Below are positions 28,176-37,423 of a stretch of 64,000 nucleotides of DNA, in pieces. The notes beneath the pieces are model-generated. The model had not been told where the DNA came from. It ran no database searches and worked only from the letters and a program-made list of their open reading frames with translations. Origin of the DNA: Rossellomorea arthrocnemi. Its GTDB lineage: Bacteria; Bacillota; Bacilli; Bacillales; Bacillaceae_B. Each line of letters opens with the position of its first letter. Position 1 is the stretch's first letter. The stretch covers positions 37,505 through 101,504 of the forward strand of contig NZ_CAJGBF010000014.1 of the NCBI RefSeq assembly GCF_904424705.1, written 5' to 3'. Both the position numbers and the translations under genes were made by a program.

Positions 28176-28493
28176 TTATGAAGCAAATGTGTTCATAAAG
28201 TCCTCGATTTGTTCTTTTGTTTTGCGATCTTTACTCACAAATCGTCCCAGTTCACGGCCATCTCCATAGGCTATAAAGCTCGGGATTCCGAAGATGTCCA
28301 GCTCGATGCACAGGTCGATGAACTGATCTCTGTCTACATATAGGAATGTGTACTCTGCATATTGGCTTTCTATTTCCGGGAGGATTGGTTCGATGATCCG
28401 GCAATCCGGACACCAGTCCGCCGAAAACATGAATACATGCTTCCCGCTTTCTTTCAACTGTTGAAACTCTTCCACTGATTCAAGCTTACGCAT
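28176..28493 (-). CDS. ytpP: thioredoxin-like protein YtpP
   Basis: A 105-residue thioredoxin-fold protein with redox motif WCPDC (about 27-31) and cis-Pro in GIPSFIAY (about 74-81). It probably reduces disulfides in the cytoplasm; the natural substrate is unknown. AGGGGGC precedes the ATG, which lies one base after the stop of the upstream membrane protein gene, so the two form an operon. Confidence 0.92.
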   Translation of the reverse strand: MRKLESVEEFQQLKESGKHVFMFSADWCPDCRIIEPILPEIESQYAEYTFLYVDRDQFIDLCIELDIFGIPSFIAYGDGRELGRFVSKDRKTKEQIEDFMNTFAS

Positions 28494-28494
28494 C

Positions 28495-29526
28495 TTATTT
28501 GCCCCCTGTTTCTATCGTCATTTGATTCGGTTTGATCCAACCTAGTTTACGCATATATTCAGATATTAACAGGCTAATGAATGCAGGTCCAACAAAATGC
28601 AATACAAGGATTTTCATTGTGACATCCCAGCTGAATCCCATTGTTTTAAATGTCATGATTTGACCGACGAATCCGCTGGTTCCCATACCTGCTCCGGCTG
28701 CATTGTTTTCCATCAGCCAGATGGTCGTACCGATGGGAGCAAGAATCATCCCTGCAACAGTCGGTGGAATGAGGATAATGGGATTACGGACAATATTCGG
28801 GACTTGAAGCATGGAAGTTCCAATTCCCTGGGCAAATAAACCGCCGACCCGATTTTCACGATAACTGATGACGGCAAATCCAACCATTTGTGCCGCACAG
28901 CCAATCGTAGCGGCTCCTGCCGCGACCCCGCTCAAATCAAGCATCAGTGCGATGGCCGCACTTGAAATCGGTGCTGTCAACGCAAGACCCATGAGGGCCG
29001 CAACCAGGATCCCCATGATGATCGGTCTCTGCTCCGTCGCCCAGCTGATCCAGCTCCCGAACATGCTCATAAAGTCAGCGATTCCAGGCCCGATAAAGTA
29101 GGCTGTCGTAAACCCTGCAAGAATCGTGATAAATGGGGTAACGATTATATCTATTTTCGTCGTCTTACTTACGAGCTTCCCAATTTCTGTGGATAGAACA
29201 GCCGCAACATACGCTCCTGCAGGCCCTCCCAGACTTGCACCGGCAGCCCCGGTCACCACGGCAGCGAATAAGACAAGCGGCGGTGCTCCAAGACCAAAGG
29301 CAATGGCTACCCCGATCGCCGGTCCCATTAAGCTGATGGCGAGCCCCCCCATATCTATGAAGAATTCACTTAATCCCCCGGGAAGTGGGAGTTGTTCCCC
29401 GATCGTTTTGATAATCAATCCAATAATCAACGAACTGAACAATCCCAATGCCATATAACTTAATGCATCTATAACATACGTTTTTGCCGATAACGTAATA
29501 CCTTTCTTTTGTAAATAAGCTCTCAT
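28495..29526 (-). CDS. PTS EIIC-like membrane protein
   Basis: A 343-residue polytopic membrane protein of the PTS_EIIC_2 type, with about 9-10 hydrophobic segments and Gly/Pro-rich loops (GLSEFFIDMGGLAISLMGPA, GGPAGAYVAAVLSTEIGKL, PPTVAGMILAPIGTTIWLM). No IIA or IIB domain and no partner PTS gene nearby, so phosphoenolpyruvate-coupled sugar transport is doubtful; it may transport an unknown solute or act as a regulator. ATG 29526 has CGGAGG ten bases upstream. Confidence 0.85.
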   Translation of the reverse strand: MRAYLQKKGITLSAKTYVIDALSYMALGLFSSLIIGLIIKTIGEQLPLPGGLSEFFIDMGGLAISLMGPAIGVAIAFGLGAPPLVLFAAVVTGAAGASLGGPAGAYVAAVLSTEIGKLVSKTTKIDIIVTPFITILAGFTTAYFIGPGIADFMSMFGSWISWATEQRPIIMGILVAALMGLALTAPISSAAIALMLDLSGVAAGAATIGCAAQMVGFAVISYRENRVGGLFAQGIGTSMLQVPNIVRNPIILIPPTVAGMILAPIGTTIWLMENNAAGAGMGTSGFVGQIMTFKTMGFSWDVTMKILVLHFVGPAFISLLISEYMRKLGWIKPNQMTIETGGK

Positions 29527-29830
29527 GCACTTCACTCCTCCGTGTTAACCTCTTTCCTTTTACTAGTGTAAAGACACATGTCGAATTTGTCTATTATTTT
29601 TCCTAAACTAAAGAGCATTTTCTCCTATTCTCCTGTAGATGAAAATCCATTCCGGATCAATAAAAAATACTCCTCACACGATTGCTGGACGGTTAAGGGG
29701 AATTAATTTAGCGTTCGAGCAATAAGGAATGGTCACTTCTTACATGGCCAAACCTGGGGAAGAGGCATAATGCAACCTCAAAAAAAACCGTCCTTTCCTG
29801 CTTCCACAGAAAAAAACGGTCTATATCTTT
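29527..29830. other. gap without gene
   Basis: About 300 bp, A/T-rich. A weak hairpin (ACCGT...ACGGT, about 29785-29820) with A/T runs may end the lipoprotein gene. Nothing else seen. Confidence 0.5.
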
Positions 29831-30334
29831 TTATTTATGTTTAACTGACGCTGCCATTTTCATCATCATTTCAGCGTTATCCGCCAAGTCCTTTAATTGC
29901 GATTGTGTCGTTACTTTCGTTCCACCCACTCCAACAGTAAGTTCGTAATCTTCTGTATCAGGCAGTTCCTTAATGACATAGTATCCTAAGCGGTCATCTT
30001 CTTTAAAAGTCCCATGCTTCACGAGACTTTTTTTGTCATTAATCGCCATTTTATATAGAAGTTCACTATCCTTATCCTCTTGAGGGTTTGTGAAAAGAAT
30101 AAATGTATCAGAGCTTTTTGAAATAATGATATTGTAAGGAGATTCTTTTTCTATCTCGGCACCAAACGGAAGGTAAAAGCTGATGTTTCCAGCCTCTTCA
30201 TCGGCTGCTTCATTTGAACTCAAAGCACCCTTCACCACGCTTGCTGTCTCCTCTTTTTCTTGATCAATTGACGTATTGCACCCTGCTAATATAAGCACAA
30301 GAATAAAGAAAATAATCGATGCTTTGGTTTTCAT
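29831..30334 (-). CDS. small lipoprotein of unknown function
   Basis: A 167-residue predicted lipoprotein with signal MKTKASIIFFILVLILAGC and lipobox LAGC (Cys at about 19). A short Glu/Ala-rich spacer leads to a domain starting ISFYLPFGAEIEKESPYNI, which resembles the mycothiol/DUF4367-like ligand domains seen in several Bacillus lipoproteins (weak similarity by eye). ATG 30334 is chosen because the signal peptide starts there; GGGAGG lies 10-12 bases before it. Monocistronic. Confidence 0.8.
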   Translation of the reverse strand: MKTKASIIFFILVLILAGCNTSIDQEKEETASVVKGALSSNEAADEEAGNISFYLPFGAEIEKESPYNIIISKSSDTFILFTNPQEDKDSELLYKMAINDKKSLVKHGTFKEDDRLGYYVIKELPDTEDYELTVGVGGTKVTTQSQLKDLADNAEMMMKMAASVKHK

Positions 30335-30444
30335 CCTCGATTTCCTCCCTTTCATGCCTAGGACCTACGCTTATGATACCCTCACAAAGTCCTACCTGAC
30401 AACCCTTCCAATAAGAAATTCTGCCTTTTTCATGGGAAGAATGG

Positions 30445-30474
30445 TTGAATTACCTTCTGAAGGGTATTTATGAT
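30445..30474 (+). promoter_or_regulatory. sigma-A promoter of ytoQ
   Basis: TTGAAT (30445-30450), 18-bp spacer, TATGAT (30469-30474), 31 bases before the ytoQ start. Confidence 0.6.
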
Positions 30475-30505
30475 AAGATGACTAAAAATAGGAAGGTGAT
30501 CAAAG

Positions 30506-30952
30506 ATGGAATTAACCGTTTATTTAGCTGGAGAGATACATAGTTCCTGGAGAGATGAATTAAAAGAGAAAGCAAAAGCCCTTCGACTTCCCATTCATTT
30601 TGTCGGTCCCATGGAAAATCACGATCGTTCTGACTCAATAGGGGAAGAAATCCTCGGGAAACAACCGAACAAGATTTTCCGTGATGAAGCAGCTTCTGCT
30701 GTCAATAATTTCCGGACCGAGCTTCTTATGAAAAAGTCCGATGTGGTCATTGCTTTGTTTGGGGAAGAATATAAGCAATGGAACACAGCAATGGATGCGA
30801 GCACAGCCCTTACCCTACAAAAGCCCCTTATTCTCATTCGCCCTGAAAAACTTCATCATCCTTTGAAAGAGCTTACAAATAAGGCGAATATCACCGTTTC
30901 GTCCATTGAACAGGCATTAAAGACTATTTCTTACGTTTTTGAATCTGAGTAA
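30506..30952 (+). CDS. ytoQ: YtoQ family protein
   Basis: A 148-residue protein of the YtoQ family, distantly related to nucleoside 2-deoxyribosyltransferases (Rossmann-like). It has the N-terminal VYLAGEIHSSWRDEL, FVGPMENHDRSD and ALFGEEYKQWNTAMDA patterns. Substrate unknown. GGAAGGTGATC precedes the ATG. Single gene with its own promoter and terminator. Confidence 0.9.
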   Translation: MELTVYLAGEIHSSWRDELKEKAKALRLPIHFVGPMENHDRSDSIGEEILGKQPNKIFRDEAASAVNNFRTELLMKKSDVVIALFGEEYKQWNTAMDASTALTLQKPLILIRPEKLHHPLKELTNKANITVSSIEQALKTISYVFESE

Positions 30953-30965
30953 CCAAATCACCCCA

Positions 30966-30997
30966 AAAAACCTGCAGGATCAATCCTGCAGGTTTCT
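30966..30997 (+). terminator. terminator of ytoQ
   Basis: Perfect 13-bp arms AAACCTGCAGGAT / ATCCTGCAGGTTT (30968-30980, 30983-30995). Confidence 0.9.
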
Positions 30998-31112
30998 TCA
31001 TTCAAACCCTCTGCACTTTCGATAGTCCTAATTATTTTCACTATTTAAAAATAATAAAATATTGGCAATCTAAAGATTTATTATGTTATTATTAACCATT
31101 TGCAAACTTTTT

Positions 31113-31141
31113 TTGACTTTAAGAAAATATTAAAATATTAT
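31113..31141 (+). promoter_or_regulatory. sigma-A promoter of the peptide transporter gene
   Basis: TTGACT (31113-31118), 17-bp spacer, TATTAT (31136-31141), 26 bases before the ATG. Confidence 0.8.
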
Positions 31142-31167
31142 AGTAAAAGAATAAGGGAGGTAGTAAC

Positions 31168-32661
31168 ATGTCATCAATGAATAAACAGAAAATTGTGGAT
31201 AGTGTCCCTCAAAAAGGTTTCTTTGGACAACCGAAGGGATTATTCACTTTGTTCTTTACTGAATTTTGGGAGCGCTTTTCTTACTATGGAATGCGTGCCA
31301 TCCTCGTATTCTACATGTACTATGAGGTTTCAAAAGGTGGACTGGGTCTTGAGCAAAATACCGCTTTAGCTATCATGTCTATTTATGGTTCACTTGTGTA
31401 TATGTCAGGCGTAATCGGGGGCTGGTTGGCTGATAGGATATTCGGAACGTCAAAAGCCGTTTTCTACGGTGGAATATTCATCATGTTTGGTCACATTGCT
31501 TTATCATTTCCAGGGAACTTATCTATGTTCTTTGTTTCAATGGTATTGATCGTAATCGGAACAGGTTTATTAAAACCAAATGTATCCACTGTTGTAGGTG
31601 AAATGTACAGTGAAAATGATACCCGCCGTGATTCGGCATTCAGTATTTTCTACATGGGTATCAACTTAGGTGCTTTCATCGCTCCACTTATCGTAGGTAG
31701 TCTTATGGAGGCGAAAGGGTTCCACTGGGGATTCTCAGTTGCCGCAGTCGGAATGTTCTTAGGTCTTGTCGTATTCATGTTAACGAAGAAAAAGAATCTG
31801 GGTCTTGCAGGTACGTATGTTCCAAACCCGCTTAATACCCGCGAAAAGAAAAAATATGGATTAATCGTAGGTGCTGTCGCAATAGGGTTGGCCATTTTAT
31901 TAGGAATCACCATTCCGGCAGGTTTATTCACATTGGACGTATTTATCAATATCGTCGGAATCTTCGGAATCGTCGTTCCAACCATCTACTTTATTGTGAT
32001 GTACTATAGTCCAAAGACAACGGCAACAGAACGTTCAAGAGTCATTGCCTATATTCCATTATTTATTTCAGCAGTTATGTTCTGGTCGATTCAGGAACAA
32101 GGATCGACTATTCTTGCTGCTTATGCAGACAAGCGTACACAACTTGATTTCATGGGAATGTCAATTTCTCCTGCATGGTTCCAGTCATTGAACCCATTAT
32201 TTATCATCCTGTTAGCTCCAGTATTTGCATGGATGTGGGTAAAATTGGGTGACCGTCAGCCTTCGATTCCGAAGAAATTTTCATTCGGTCTATTGTTTGC
32301 CGGTTTATCTTTCTTAGTAATTCTTTTACCTGCCCAAATGGGAGGAGAAGATTCGCTTGTAAATCCACTATGGCTCGTGCTAAGTTACTTCATCGTTGTT
32401 CTTGGTGAACTTTGCTTATCACCGGTCGGTCTTTCAGCTACTACTAAGCTTGCACCAGAAGCGTTCTCTGCTCAAACGATGAGTCTTTGGTTCCTGGCGT
32501 CAGCCGGTGCACAGGCTCTGAACGCACAGCTTGTCCGCTTCTATTCACCTGAAAATGAAACACTTTACTTTGGTTCAATCGGTGGAATGGCAATTGTACT
32601 GGCTGTTATTCTATTCCTGATTTCCCCTATGATCCAACGGGCAATGAAAGGTGTAAAATAA
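31168..32661 (+). CDS. POT/PTR family proton-coupled di/tripeptide transporter
   Basis: A 497-residue membrane protein of the proton-dependent oligopeptide transporter family, about 14 transmembrane helices, importing di- and tripeptides. The family signature ExxERFSYYGMRA appears as FWERFSYYGMRAILVFYMY near residue 35. The second signature lies in the helix 5 region (FSIFYMGINLGAFIAPLIVG). AAGGGAGG precedes the ATG. Relatives are YclF in B. subtilis and DtpT in lactococci; I do not choose a symbol. Monocistronic between a clear promoter and terminator. Confidence 0.93.
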   Translation: MSSMNKQKIVDSVPQKGFFGQPKGLFTLFFTEFWERFSYYGMRAILVFYMYYEVSKGGLGLEQNTALAIMSIYGSLVYMSGVIGGWLADRIFGTSKAVFYGGIFIMFGHIALSFPGNLSMFFVSMVLIVIGTGLLKPNVSTVVGEMYSENDTRRDSAFSIFYMGINLGAFIAPLIVGSLMEAKGFHWGFSVAAVGMFLGLVVFMLTKKKNLGLAGTYVPNPLNTREKKKYGLIVGAVAIGLAILLGITIPAGLFTLDVFINIVGIFGIVVPTIYFIVMYYSPKTTATERSRVIAYIPLFISAVMFWSIQEQGSTILAAYADKRTQLDFMGMSISPAWFQSLNPLFIILLAPVFAWMWVKLGDRQPSIPKKFSFGLLFAGLSFLVILLPAQMGGEDSLVNPLWLVLSYFIVVLGELCLSPVGLSATTKLAPEAFSAQTMSLWFLASAGAQALNAQLVRFYSPENETLYFGSIGGMAIVLAVILFLISPMIQRAMKGVK

Positions 32662-32668
32662 TGGATCG

Positions 32669-32701
32669 ATCCCCCTGAATTCTTTCAGGGGGATTTTTTT
32701 A
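32669..32701 (+). terminator. terminator of the peptide transporter gene
   Basis: ATCCCCCTGAA / TTCAGGGGGAT with seven T bases. Confidence 0.9.
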
Positions 32702-32814
32702 TTTCTTTTCTCTACGATTCTTAGAGAAGAAAGTGCCGGTTGATTTCTACTCCAGGATGCCCGGTAGAACGCTAGCAGCACGCACATACAGAGTAAAGAC
32801 AGATATCAGAAAAA

Positions 32815-32842
32815 AAGAACCCCGTTTAAAACGGAGTTCCAA
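32815..32842 (-). terminator. terminator of the Cys/Arg/Asp-rich gene
   Basis: GAACCCCGT / ACGGAGTTC arms (32817-32839), followed on the minus strand by TTTTTTT. Confidence 0.8.
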
Positions 32843-32847
32843 TCATC

Positions 32848-33141
32848 TTACCAGAATAGATTACAGAAGCAGTTTCTATGTCTTCTTTTGCATCCACATC
32901 TTCTTCGGTTGTCTTCAGCACCCATTACGTCATCTCTTCTGCCATGGCAGCCTCTGTTACGGTCTTCTGCTCCTCTGACGTTGTCTCTGCCGCAACCGCA
33001 TCTTCTGCGATCATCATTCGCTCCAAAAAGATTACATCTTCTTCTGTCACCAAAAAGGAATTTATCCCAATCACAACAAAATCGGTCGTCCCGGCGATCA
33101 TCTCTACGCCCGCCACGGTCGTCACAATGATTGCATCCCAT
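32848..33141 (-). CDS. small Cys/Arg/Asp-rich protein, probable spore coat component
   Basis: A 97-residue protein of very biased composition: about a quarter Arg, many Asp, Cys and Asn, few aliphatic residues. Internal repetition is visible: DRRRCNLFGANDD, DDRRRCGCGRDNVRGAEDRN, then MGAEDNRRRCGCKRRHRN. AAGGAGG stands 9 bases before the ATG and a terminator follows, so it is a true gene. Its composition resembles cross-linked spore coat or crust proteins and a sigma-K-like promoter lies upstream, so a late mother-cell coat role is inferred. I do not recognise a named family. Confidence 0.7.
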   Translation of the reverse strand: MGCNHCDDRGGRRDDRRDDRFCCDWDKFLFGDRRRCNLFGANDDRRRCGCGRDNVRGAEDRNRGCHGRRDDVMGAEDNRRRCGCKRRHRNCFCNLFW

Positions 33142-33196
33142 AAATTCTAACCTCCTTAGAAAGAATTTATCAGATAAAATAAAGTCTGATATACTC

Positions 33197-33224
33197 CATC
33201 CTATGAAGGACTGGACGATTTGGT
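33197..33224 (-). promoter_or_regulatory. possible sigma-K promoter
   Basis: Minus strand ACC (33224-33222), 16-bp spacer, CATAGGATG (33205-33197), one mismatch to CATANNNTA. It would start transcription about 50 bases upstream of the Cys/Arg/Asp-rich gene. Such short signals occur by chance, so support is modest. Confidence 0.4.
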
Positions 33225-33249
33225 ATGGGCCAAGTACCCTCTCAACACA

Positions 33250-33774
33250 TCAAAGATTATTTTGTTTATATTGCCACTGGCCGATTAAAAGTCCGACCAC
33301 GTGCCGGAACATTTCCTTTCTCGTCACAAGATCGTTGGTAAGTACCCCAATGGCCCCTTCCTTTTTTCTAATTTCCGTTCTTTTCGCATACTCATCCATC
33401 AAGGGACCGAGCTCTTTCCCAGCTTTTAACCCCCTAATGATTTCGTTTGGCAGGGGGATCCTGGCTCCACCGCCAATGATTTCATTCCCGTCCCGGTCCA
33501 CAAGTGCCCCCCAGTTACAGACGAACATTCCATACAGGGACTCTGATACTCCTCCTTCAAGACCGATCCCCACATCACTTTCCGTGGCTTTGAGTACATT
33601 TTTGGCCCTGTTTAATGCCCCTTCAATCGTTTCCTGGTCGGATAGGGGCTGCTCACTTACATTGGAATCGGTTTTCAGACATTGGAATAAAACCTCTCCG
33701 TATTGTTCTTGAAAGGCTTTTTGGATCGCATGTACTTTCGCGGGGTTTTGTGTTCCGATAGCTACTTTCAACAC
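33250..33774 (-). CDS. DUF84 (YjjX-type) inosine/xanthosine triphosphatase
   Basis: A 174-residue protein of the DUF84 family, which hydrolyses non-canonical purine nucleoside triphosphates (ITP/XTP) to keep them out of nucleic acids. Motifs: VAIGTQNPAKVHAIQKAF at the N-terminus, then SDQETIEGALNRAKN and DVGIGLEGGV, with GAIGVLTNDLVTRKEMFRH near the end. Length is typical. In bacilli the preferred substrate is not established. It lies upstream of the coat-like gene on the same strand, probably separately transcribed. Confidence 0.88.
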   Translation of the reverse strand: MLKVAIGTQNPAKVHAIQKAFQEQYGEVLFQCLKTDSNVSEQPLSDQETIEGALNRAKNVLKATESDVGIGLEGGVSESLYGMFVCNWGALVDRDGNEIIGGGARIPLPNEIIRGLKAGKELGPLMDEYAKRTEIRKKEGAIGVLTNDLVTRKEMFRHVVGLLIGQWQYKQNNL

Positions 33775-33833
33775 TTAAATACCTCTTTTCTAACAGGGGG
33801 CCGGCCATGCATGCCCCCTTTTTTATCTCTATA

Positions 33834-33875
33834 AAAAGGCTGCCTCAACACGTACATAATGAGACAGCCTTTTAA
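33834..33875. terminator. terminator after the M42 peptidase gene
   Basis: AAAAGGCTGCCTCA (33835-33848) pairs with TGAGACAGCCTTTT (33859-33873), with T runs on both strands. Confidence 0.85.
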
Positions 33876-33892
33876 TATTTATTTAAATGTGA

Positions 33893-34966
33893 TCATCCAT
33901 TGGATTTAATGGTCTCAATGGTCGATCGATCACACTGCTTCACTAGCTTGACGATCAGCTCTTTGGCAGCCGCATAATCATCTATATGGATCATAGAAGC
34001 ATGGGTATGGATATATCTCGAACAGATTCCCACCACTGCGCTTGGGACCCCTTCATTTGACATATGTACTCTTCCGGCATCTGTCCCGCCTTGCGACACA
34101 AAGTACTGATAAGGAATGCTGTTTGTTTCAGCTGTATCTAAAACAAATTCCCTTATGCCCCTGTGCGTGACCATTGAACGATCAAGAATGCGAAGCAGCG
34201 CACCTTTTCCTAGTTGTCCAAATTCATTTTTATCCCCTGACATATCATTTGCAGGACTCGCATCAAGGGCAAAGAAGATATCCGGATTGATCATGTTGGC
34301 TGCTGTCTGGGCACCGCGCAATCCAACCTCCTCTTGAACCGTCGCCCCGGAGTAAAGGGTATTCGGAAGGGATACGCCCTGAAGCTCTTTTAATAATTCA
34401 ATGGATAAGCCGCATCCATAGCGGTTGTCCCAAGCTTTGGCAAGGATCTTCTTTTCATTTGCCATAGGCGTGAATGGACAGATCGGTACAATCTGCTGAC
34501 CCGGTTTGATCCCGATTTCACGTACATTTTCCCGGTCATCTGCCCCGATATCGATGAGCATATTCTTGATATCCATCGGCTTCCTCCGTTGCTCTTCCCC
34601 AAGCAAGTGCGGTGGGATACTGCCAATCACACCTGTTATCGGTCCGTTATCCGTCATGATCTGAACCCGTTGAGCAAGCAGCACCTGACTCCACCAGCCA
34701 CCGAGTGTTTGGAATCGAATCATACCATTATCCGTAATCGATGTAACCATAAAGCCTACTTCATCCATGTGCCCGGCCACCATGACAACGGGATCCTGAT
34801 TGCTTCCTTTTTTAACCCCGAATACTCCGCCTAATCGGTCCTGCACGATCTCATCTGAGTATTGAGATAATTGTTCTTTCATAAATTTACGAACCGCATG
34901 CTCATTACCGGGTGCTCCCGGCAATTCCGTCAACGTTTTAAATAATTCCAATGTATCTTGTTTCAT
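33893..34966 (-). CDS. ytoP: M42 family metallo-aminopeptidase YtoP
   Basis: A 357-residue cytoplasmic dinuclear-metal peptidase (M42, glutamyl/leucyl aminopeptidase type; once annotated as endoglucanase). Metal-ligand motifs are visible: [11 protein letters not shown] (His/Asp), [17 protein letters not shown] (Glu pair), [10 protein letters not shown], and a terminal His in [10 protein letters not shown]. An assembly into tetrahedral dodecamers is known for the family. GGGGTATATGAC precedes the ATG. Single gene. Confidence 0.92.
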   Translation of the reverse strand: MKQDTLELFKTLTELPGAPGNEHAVRKFMKEQLSQYSDEIVQDRLGGVFGVKKGSNQDPVVMVAGHMDEVGFMVTSITDNGMIRFQTLGGWWSQVLLAQRVQIMTDNGPITGVIGSIPPHLLGEEQRRKPMDIKNMLIDIGADDRENVREIGIKPGQQIVPICPFTPMANEKKILAKAWDNRYGCGLSIELLKELQGVSLPNTLYSGATVQEEVGLRGAQTAANMINPDIFFALDASPANDMSGDKNEFGQLGKGALLRILDRSMVTHRGIREFVLDTAETNSIPYQYFVSQGGTDAGRVHMSNEGVPSAVVGICSRYIHTHASMIHIDDYAAAKELIVKLVKQCDRSTIETIKSNG

Positions 34967-35196
34967 GTCATATACCCCTTTTCATAAAATCTACTTTATG
35001 TATAATCTTATTTTACAGAACTTTCACACGCCTTACCACCAATTGAGAATAAAAGCAGTTCTCTTTTTTATGATTTCTTTGATAGAATGTACCTATGGAT
35101 AAAAAATTATCGATCATTGCCGGATAGTTTGTTAGGATCGAGTAAACGGATCCTGACTGCTTAACACGCAAAAATTGCCTGTGGAGGGAATAAAGA

Positions 35197-35511
35197 ATGA
35201 ACTGGAAATCTTTCATATTTGGACTCGGAATTGGAGCAGCGGGCGGATATTTACTTAAAGAAAAGCTTGATGATACACGCCTCATTTCTGCTGAAAAAGT
35301 ATTAAAAAACGTTAAACTTTCATTTAAAAGAGAGGGCAGCATCGACGGTTCTTGGATCGGGATGAAGCCTGAAGATTATCAGAAGCACTCCGTCAGCACA
35401 AAAGTGTATAAAGGAGGCATATCCAGACGAAAGGACGGCAAACTCGAGCAATTTGAGTTCGTGGCCGATGCGTATACGGGAACGGTTGTGGATGTGTACC
35501 CTTTAGCTTAA
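35197..35511 (+). CDS. ytzB: YtzB, PepSY-domain protein
   Basis: A 104-residue protein with a short glycine-rich hydrophobic N-terminal segment (SFIFGLGIGAAGGYLL), a possible membrane anchor. A PepSY-like domain follows (KVYKGGISRRKDGKLEQFEF, AYTGTVVDVYP). PepSY domains are thought to inhibit or bind peptidases; here it stands divergent from the M42 peptidase gene. GTGGAGGG precedes the ATG. Confidence 0.85.
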   Translation: MNWKSFIFGLGIGAAGGYLLKEKLDDTRLISAEKVLKNVKLSFKREGSIDGSWIGMKPEDYQKHSVSTKVYKGGISRRKDGKLEQFEFVADAYTGTVVDVYPLA

Positions 35512-35515
35512 AAGA

Positions 35516-35551
35516 ATGGGATGATCCCGTTTATCCGGGACCATCCTTTTT
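35516..35551 (+). terminator. terminator of ytzB
   Basis: GGGATGATCCCG / CCGGGACCATCC arms with one mismatch and TTTTT. Confidence 0.75.
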
Positions 35552-35557
35552 CAATGC

Positions 35558-36400
35558 CTATTTATCTCTTTCTACTCTATCAACAATTTCGCCGTCTCTA
35601 TTCCACTTGATCCCTCTGTATACTGCGTCATGATAGAAAAGAAACCAATATTCTTCTTCAATCCCCTTACTGATCCACTTTTCTTTGGCACCGATGGATG
35701 TCATTGGATAGTCGTCATAAGCGAGTACCCATAAAGGGTTTTTGTGTGCGTGTGTAGGCATGATGTCCGCCATATGAATAAACTTTTCTCCGTTATGCTC
35801 TAACAGGATGATCGAATGACCGTCACTATGGCCTCCAGTGTGGACCATTTTAATCCCCGGGAGGACTTCCATTTCTCCTTTATACGTTTTCACTTGGGAT
35901 TGAATGCTTTCCCAGTTTTCCTTCCAATATGTATTACGGGAGCGCACGTTGGGATTCCTCATTTCATCCCATTCCACCTGTGAGGTGTAGATAGCGGCAT
36001 TCGGGAAGACAGAAACCAATTCATCTCCCTTATATGTAGTCAATCCGCATGCATGATCGAAGTGCATATGAGTCATCAAGATCACATCGATATCATTCGG
36101 CGAGAGTCCAAGGGTAGCAAGTGATGTTTCGATATCGGATTCTTCATCCACTCCGTAATTGCGCTTTTGTTTATCATTCAGTTTTCCTTTGCCGATACCC
36201 GATTCGATCAACACATTTTTCCCTTCCCACTGGAAGAAAAGGGGATCAGTTCGTAATTCAATCTGATTCAATTCATTTACAGCATATTTTTTTGACCAAA
36301 GAGGCTTTGGAACCACGCCAAACATAGCTCCCCCATCCATGTGAGTCACTCCGCCATTCAGCCAATGTATTGTTAGATCTCCTACTTTTAATGTTTCCAT
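35558..36400 (-). CDS. ytnP: YtnP, metallo-beta-lactamase fold lactonase-like hydrolase
   Basis: A 280-residue metallo-beta-lactamase superfamily hydrolase. The zinc motif [10 protein letters not shown] is at about 110-119, further His in TGGHSDGHS, Asp in [11 protein letters not shown] and the C-terminal FYHDAVY. B. subtilis YtnP quenches quorum-sensing-type signals and streptomycin-related lactones, so lactonase activity is likely. ATG 36400 is preferred because AAAGGAGGAG lies just before it; the longer frame would initiate upstream of that site. Downstream of trmB on the same strand. Confidence 0.92.
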   Translation of the reverse strand: METLKVGDLTIHWLNGGVTHMDGGAMFGVVPKPLWSKKYAVNELNQIELRTDPLFFQWEGKNVLIESGIGKGKLNDKQKRNYGVDEESDIETSLATLGLSPNDIDVILMTHMHFDHACGLTTYKGDELVSVFPNAAIYTSQVEWDEMRNPNVRSRNTYWKENWESIQSQVKTYKGEMEVLPGIKMVHTGGHSDGHSIILLEHNGEKFIHMADIMPTHAHKNPLWVLAYDDYPMTSIGAKEKWISKGIEEEYWFLFYHDAVYRGIKWNRDGEIVDRVERDK

Positions 36401-36507
36401 CCTGACTCCTCCTTTGTTCATACTCATTCATTTTATCAGAATTGATGGACAACTTGTAGGTGTGTGCTTGTCTTCTAGACTTCCACCTTCCACCGCAATC
36501 CCTGCGA

Positions 36508-36538
36508 AAACAGCCCTGCAAAATCGCAGGGCTGTCAG
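36508..36538 (-). terminator. terminator of trmB
   Basis: Perfect 10-bp arms ACAGCCCTGC / GCAGGGCTGT (36510-36519, 36526-36535), followed on the minus strand by TTTTC. Confidence 0.85.
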
Positions 36539-36545
36539 TCAATCA

Positions 36546-37190
36546 TTATGAATGTTGAAATTGTGCTTCAACACGGTAAATTCTTTGCCCTTTGGCTGAG
36601 AACTTTTCTTCGTATTCAGTCATGATATTTCCTTCAAATTCACTATTATGCAAATCAAGGCTTAGGAAATTCAAATGAAGACCATACCATGAGAAGCTCT
36701 TTAATGAGTACTCGAATAATCCTTGATTATCAGTTTTAAAGTGGATTTCCCCACCTTTGATCAGAATTTGTTCATACATAGACAAAAAGTCCTTATACAT
36801 CAGGCGACGCTTTTCATGGCGATTTTTCGGCCATGGATCAGAAAAGTTCAAGTATACTCTGTCCACTTCTCCAGCTTCGAAGTATTCTGTCAGATTCTTC
36901 GCATCGACATTCAACAGCTTAACATTTGGAAGCTCTGCTTCGATCAGGCGATCAAGAGCGGTTACGATGACACTTTCATATAGCTCAATTCCAATATAAT
37001 TAACGTCCGGATTGGCCCTTGCCATTTCCGTGACGAATTGACCTTTTCCTGTTCCTACCTCGATATGGATGGGATGATCGTTTCCGAACTCTTTATTCCA
37101 TTGACCTTTTTTCTCTTGGGGTTCTGCCACAACGTATTGTGGATGATCACTAATTTTCTCAGAAGCCCATGGTTTATTACGTAAACGCAT
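36546..37190 (-). CDS. trmB: tRNA (guanine-N7-)-methyltransferase
   Basis: Methylates G46 of tRNA using S-adenosylmethionine. It has 214 residues with a class I methyltransferase fold: SAM loop [11 protein letters not shown] (about 44-54), [11 protein letters not shown], and the TrmB signature [17 protein letters not shown] (about 115-131). Length is normal. The N-terminus MRLRNKPWA is typical. It is followed by ytnP and is divergent from ytzH across about 230 bp. Confidence 0.96.
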   Translation of the reverse strand: MRLRNKPWASEKISDHPQYVVAEPQEKKGQWNKEFGNDHPIHIEVGTGKGQFVTEMARANPDVNYIGIELYESVIVTALDRLIEAELPNVKLLNVDAKNLTEYFEAGEVDRVYLNFSDPWPKNRHEKRRLMYKDFLSMYEQILIKGGEIHFKTDNQGLFEYSLKSFSWYGLHLNFLSLDLHNSEFEGNIMTEYEEKFSAKGQRIYRVEAQFQHS

Positions 37191-37310
37191 GTAGACACCT
37201 CATTTTTTATTATCGAAAAAAACATACCATGACTCCCCTTCCTATGCAAGAGCCAAAATGGTACCATGCGCCGCATAGAGGTCCGTCCCTCAAAAAAGGA
37301 CGCATAATTG

Positions 37311-37347
37311 AAAAAGGAATTCACACACTAGTAGTGAATTCCTTTTT
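37311..37347 (+). terminator. orphan terminator-like hairpin between trmB and ytzH
   Basis: Perfect 14-bp arms AAAAAGGAATTCAC (37311-37324) and GTGAATTCCTTTTT (37334-37347). No gene on the plus strand ends just before it, and trmB starts on the other side, so it may terminate a short transcript or attenuate ytzH. Confidence 0.6.
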
Positions 37348-37423
37348 AGGGTCTGGTCATTTGAAGGGCTCTTTAGTAAGTACGTGATTCATTCAAACAT
37401 ATGAAAATGAAAGGGTGTACTCC

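Noticed and set aside
32888..33130. 80- and 90-residue plus-strand frames over the Cys/Arg/Asp-rich gene
   Set aside because: They are mirror frames of biased codons; only the minus-strand frame has a ribosome site and terminator.
37055..37324. 89-residue open frame on the minus strand overlapping trmB
   Set aside because: It uses another frame of trmB and the hairpin region; no ribosome site and no family resemblance.
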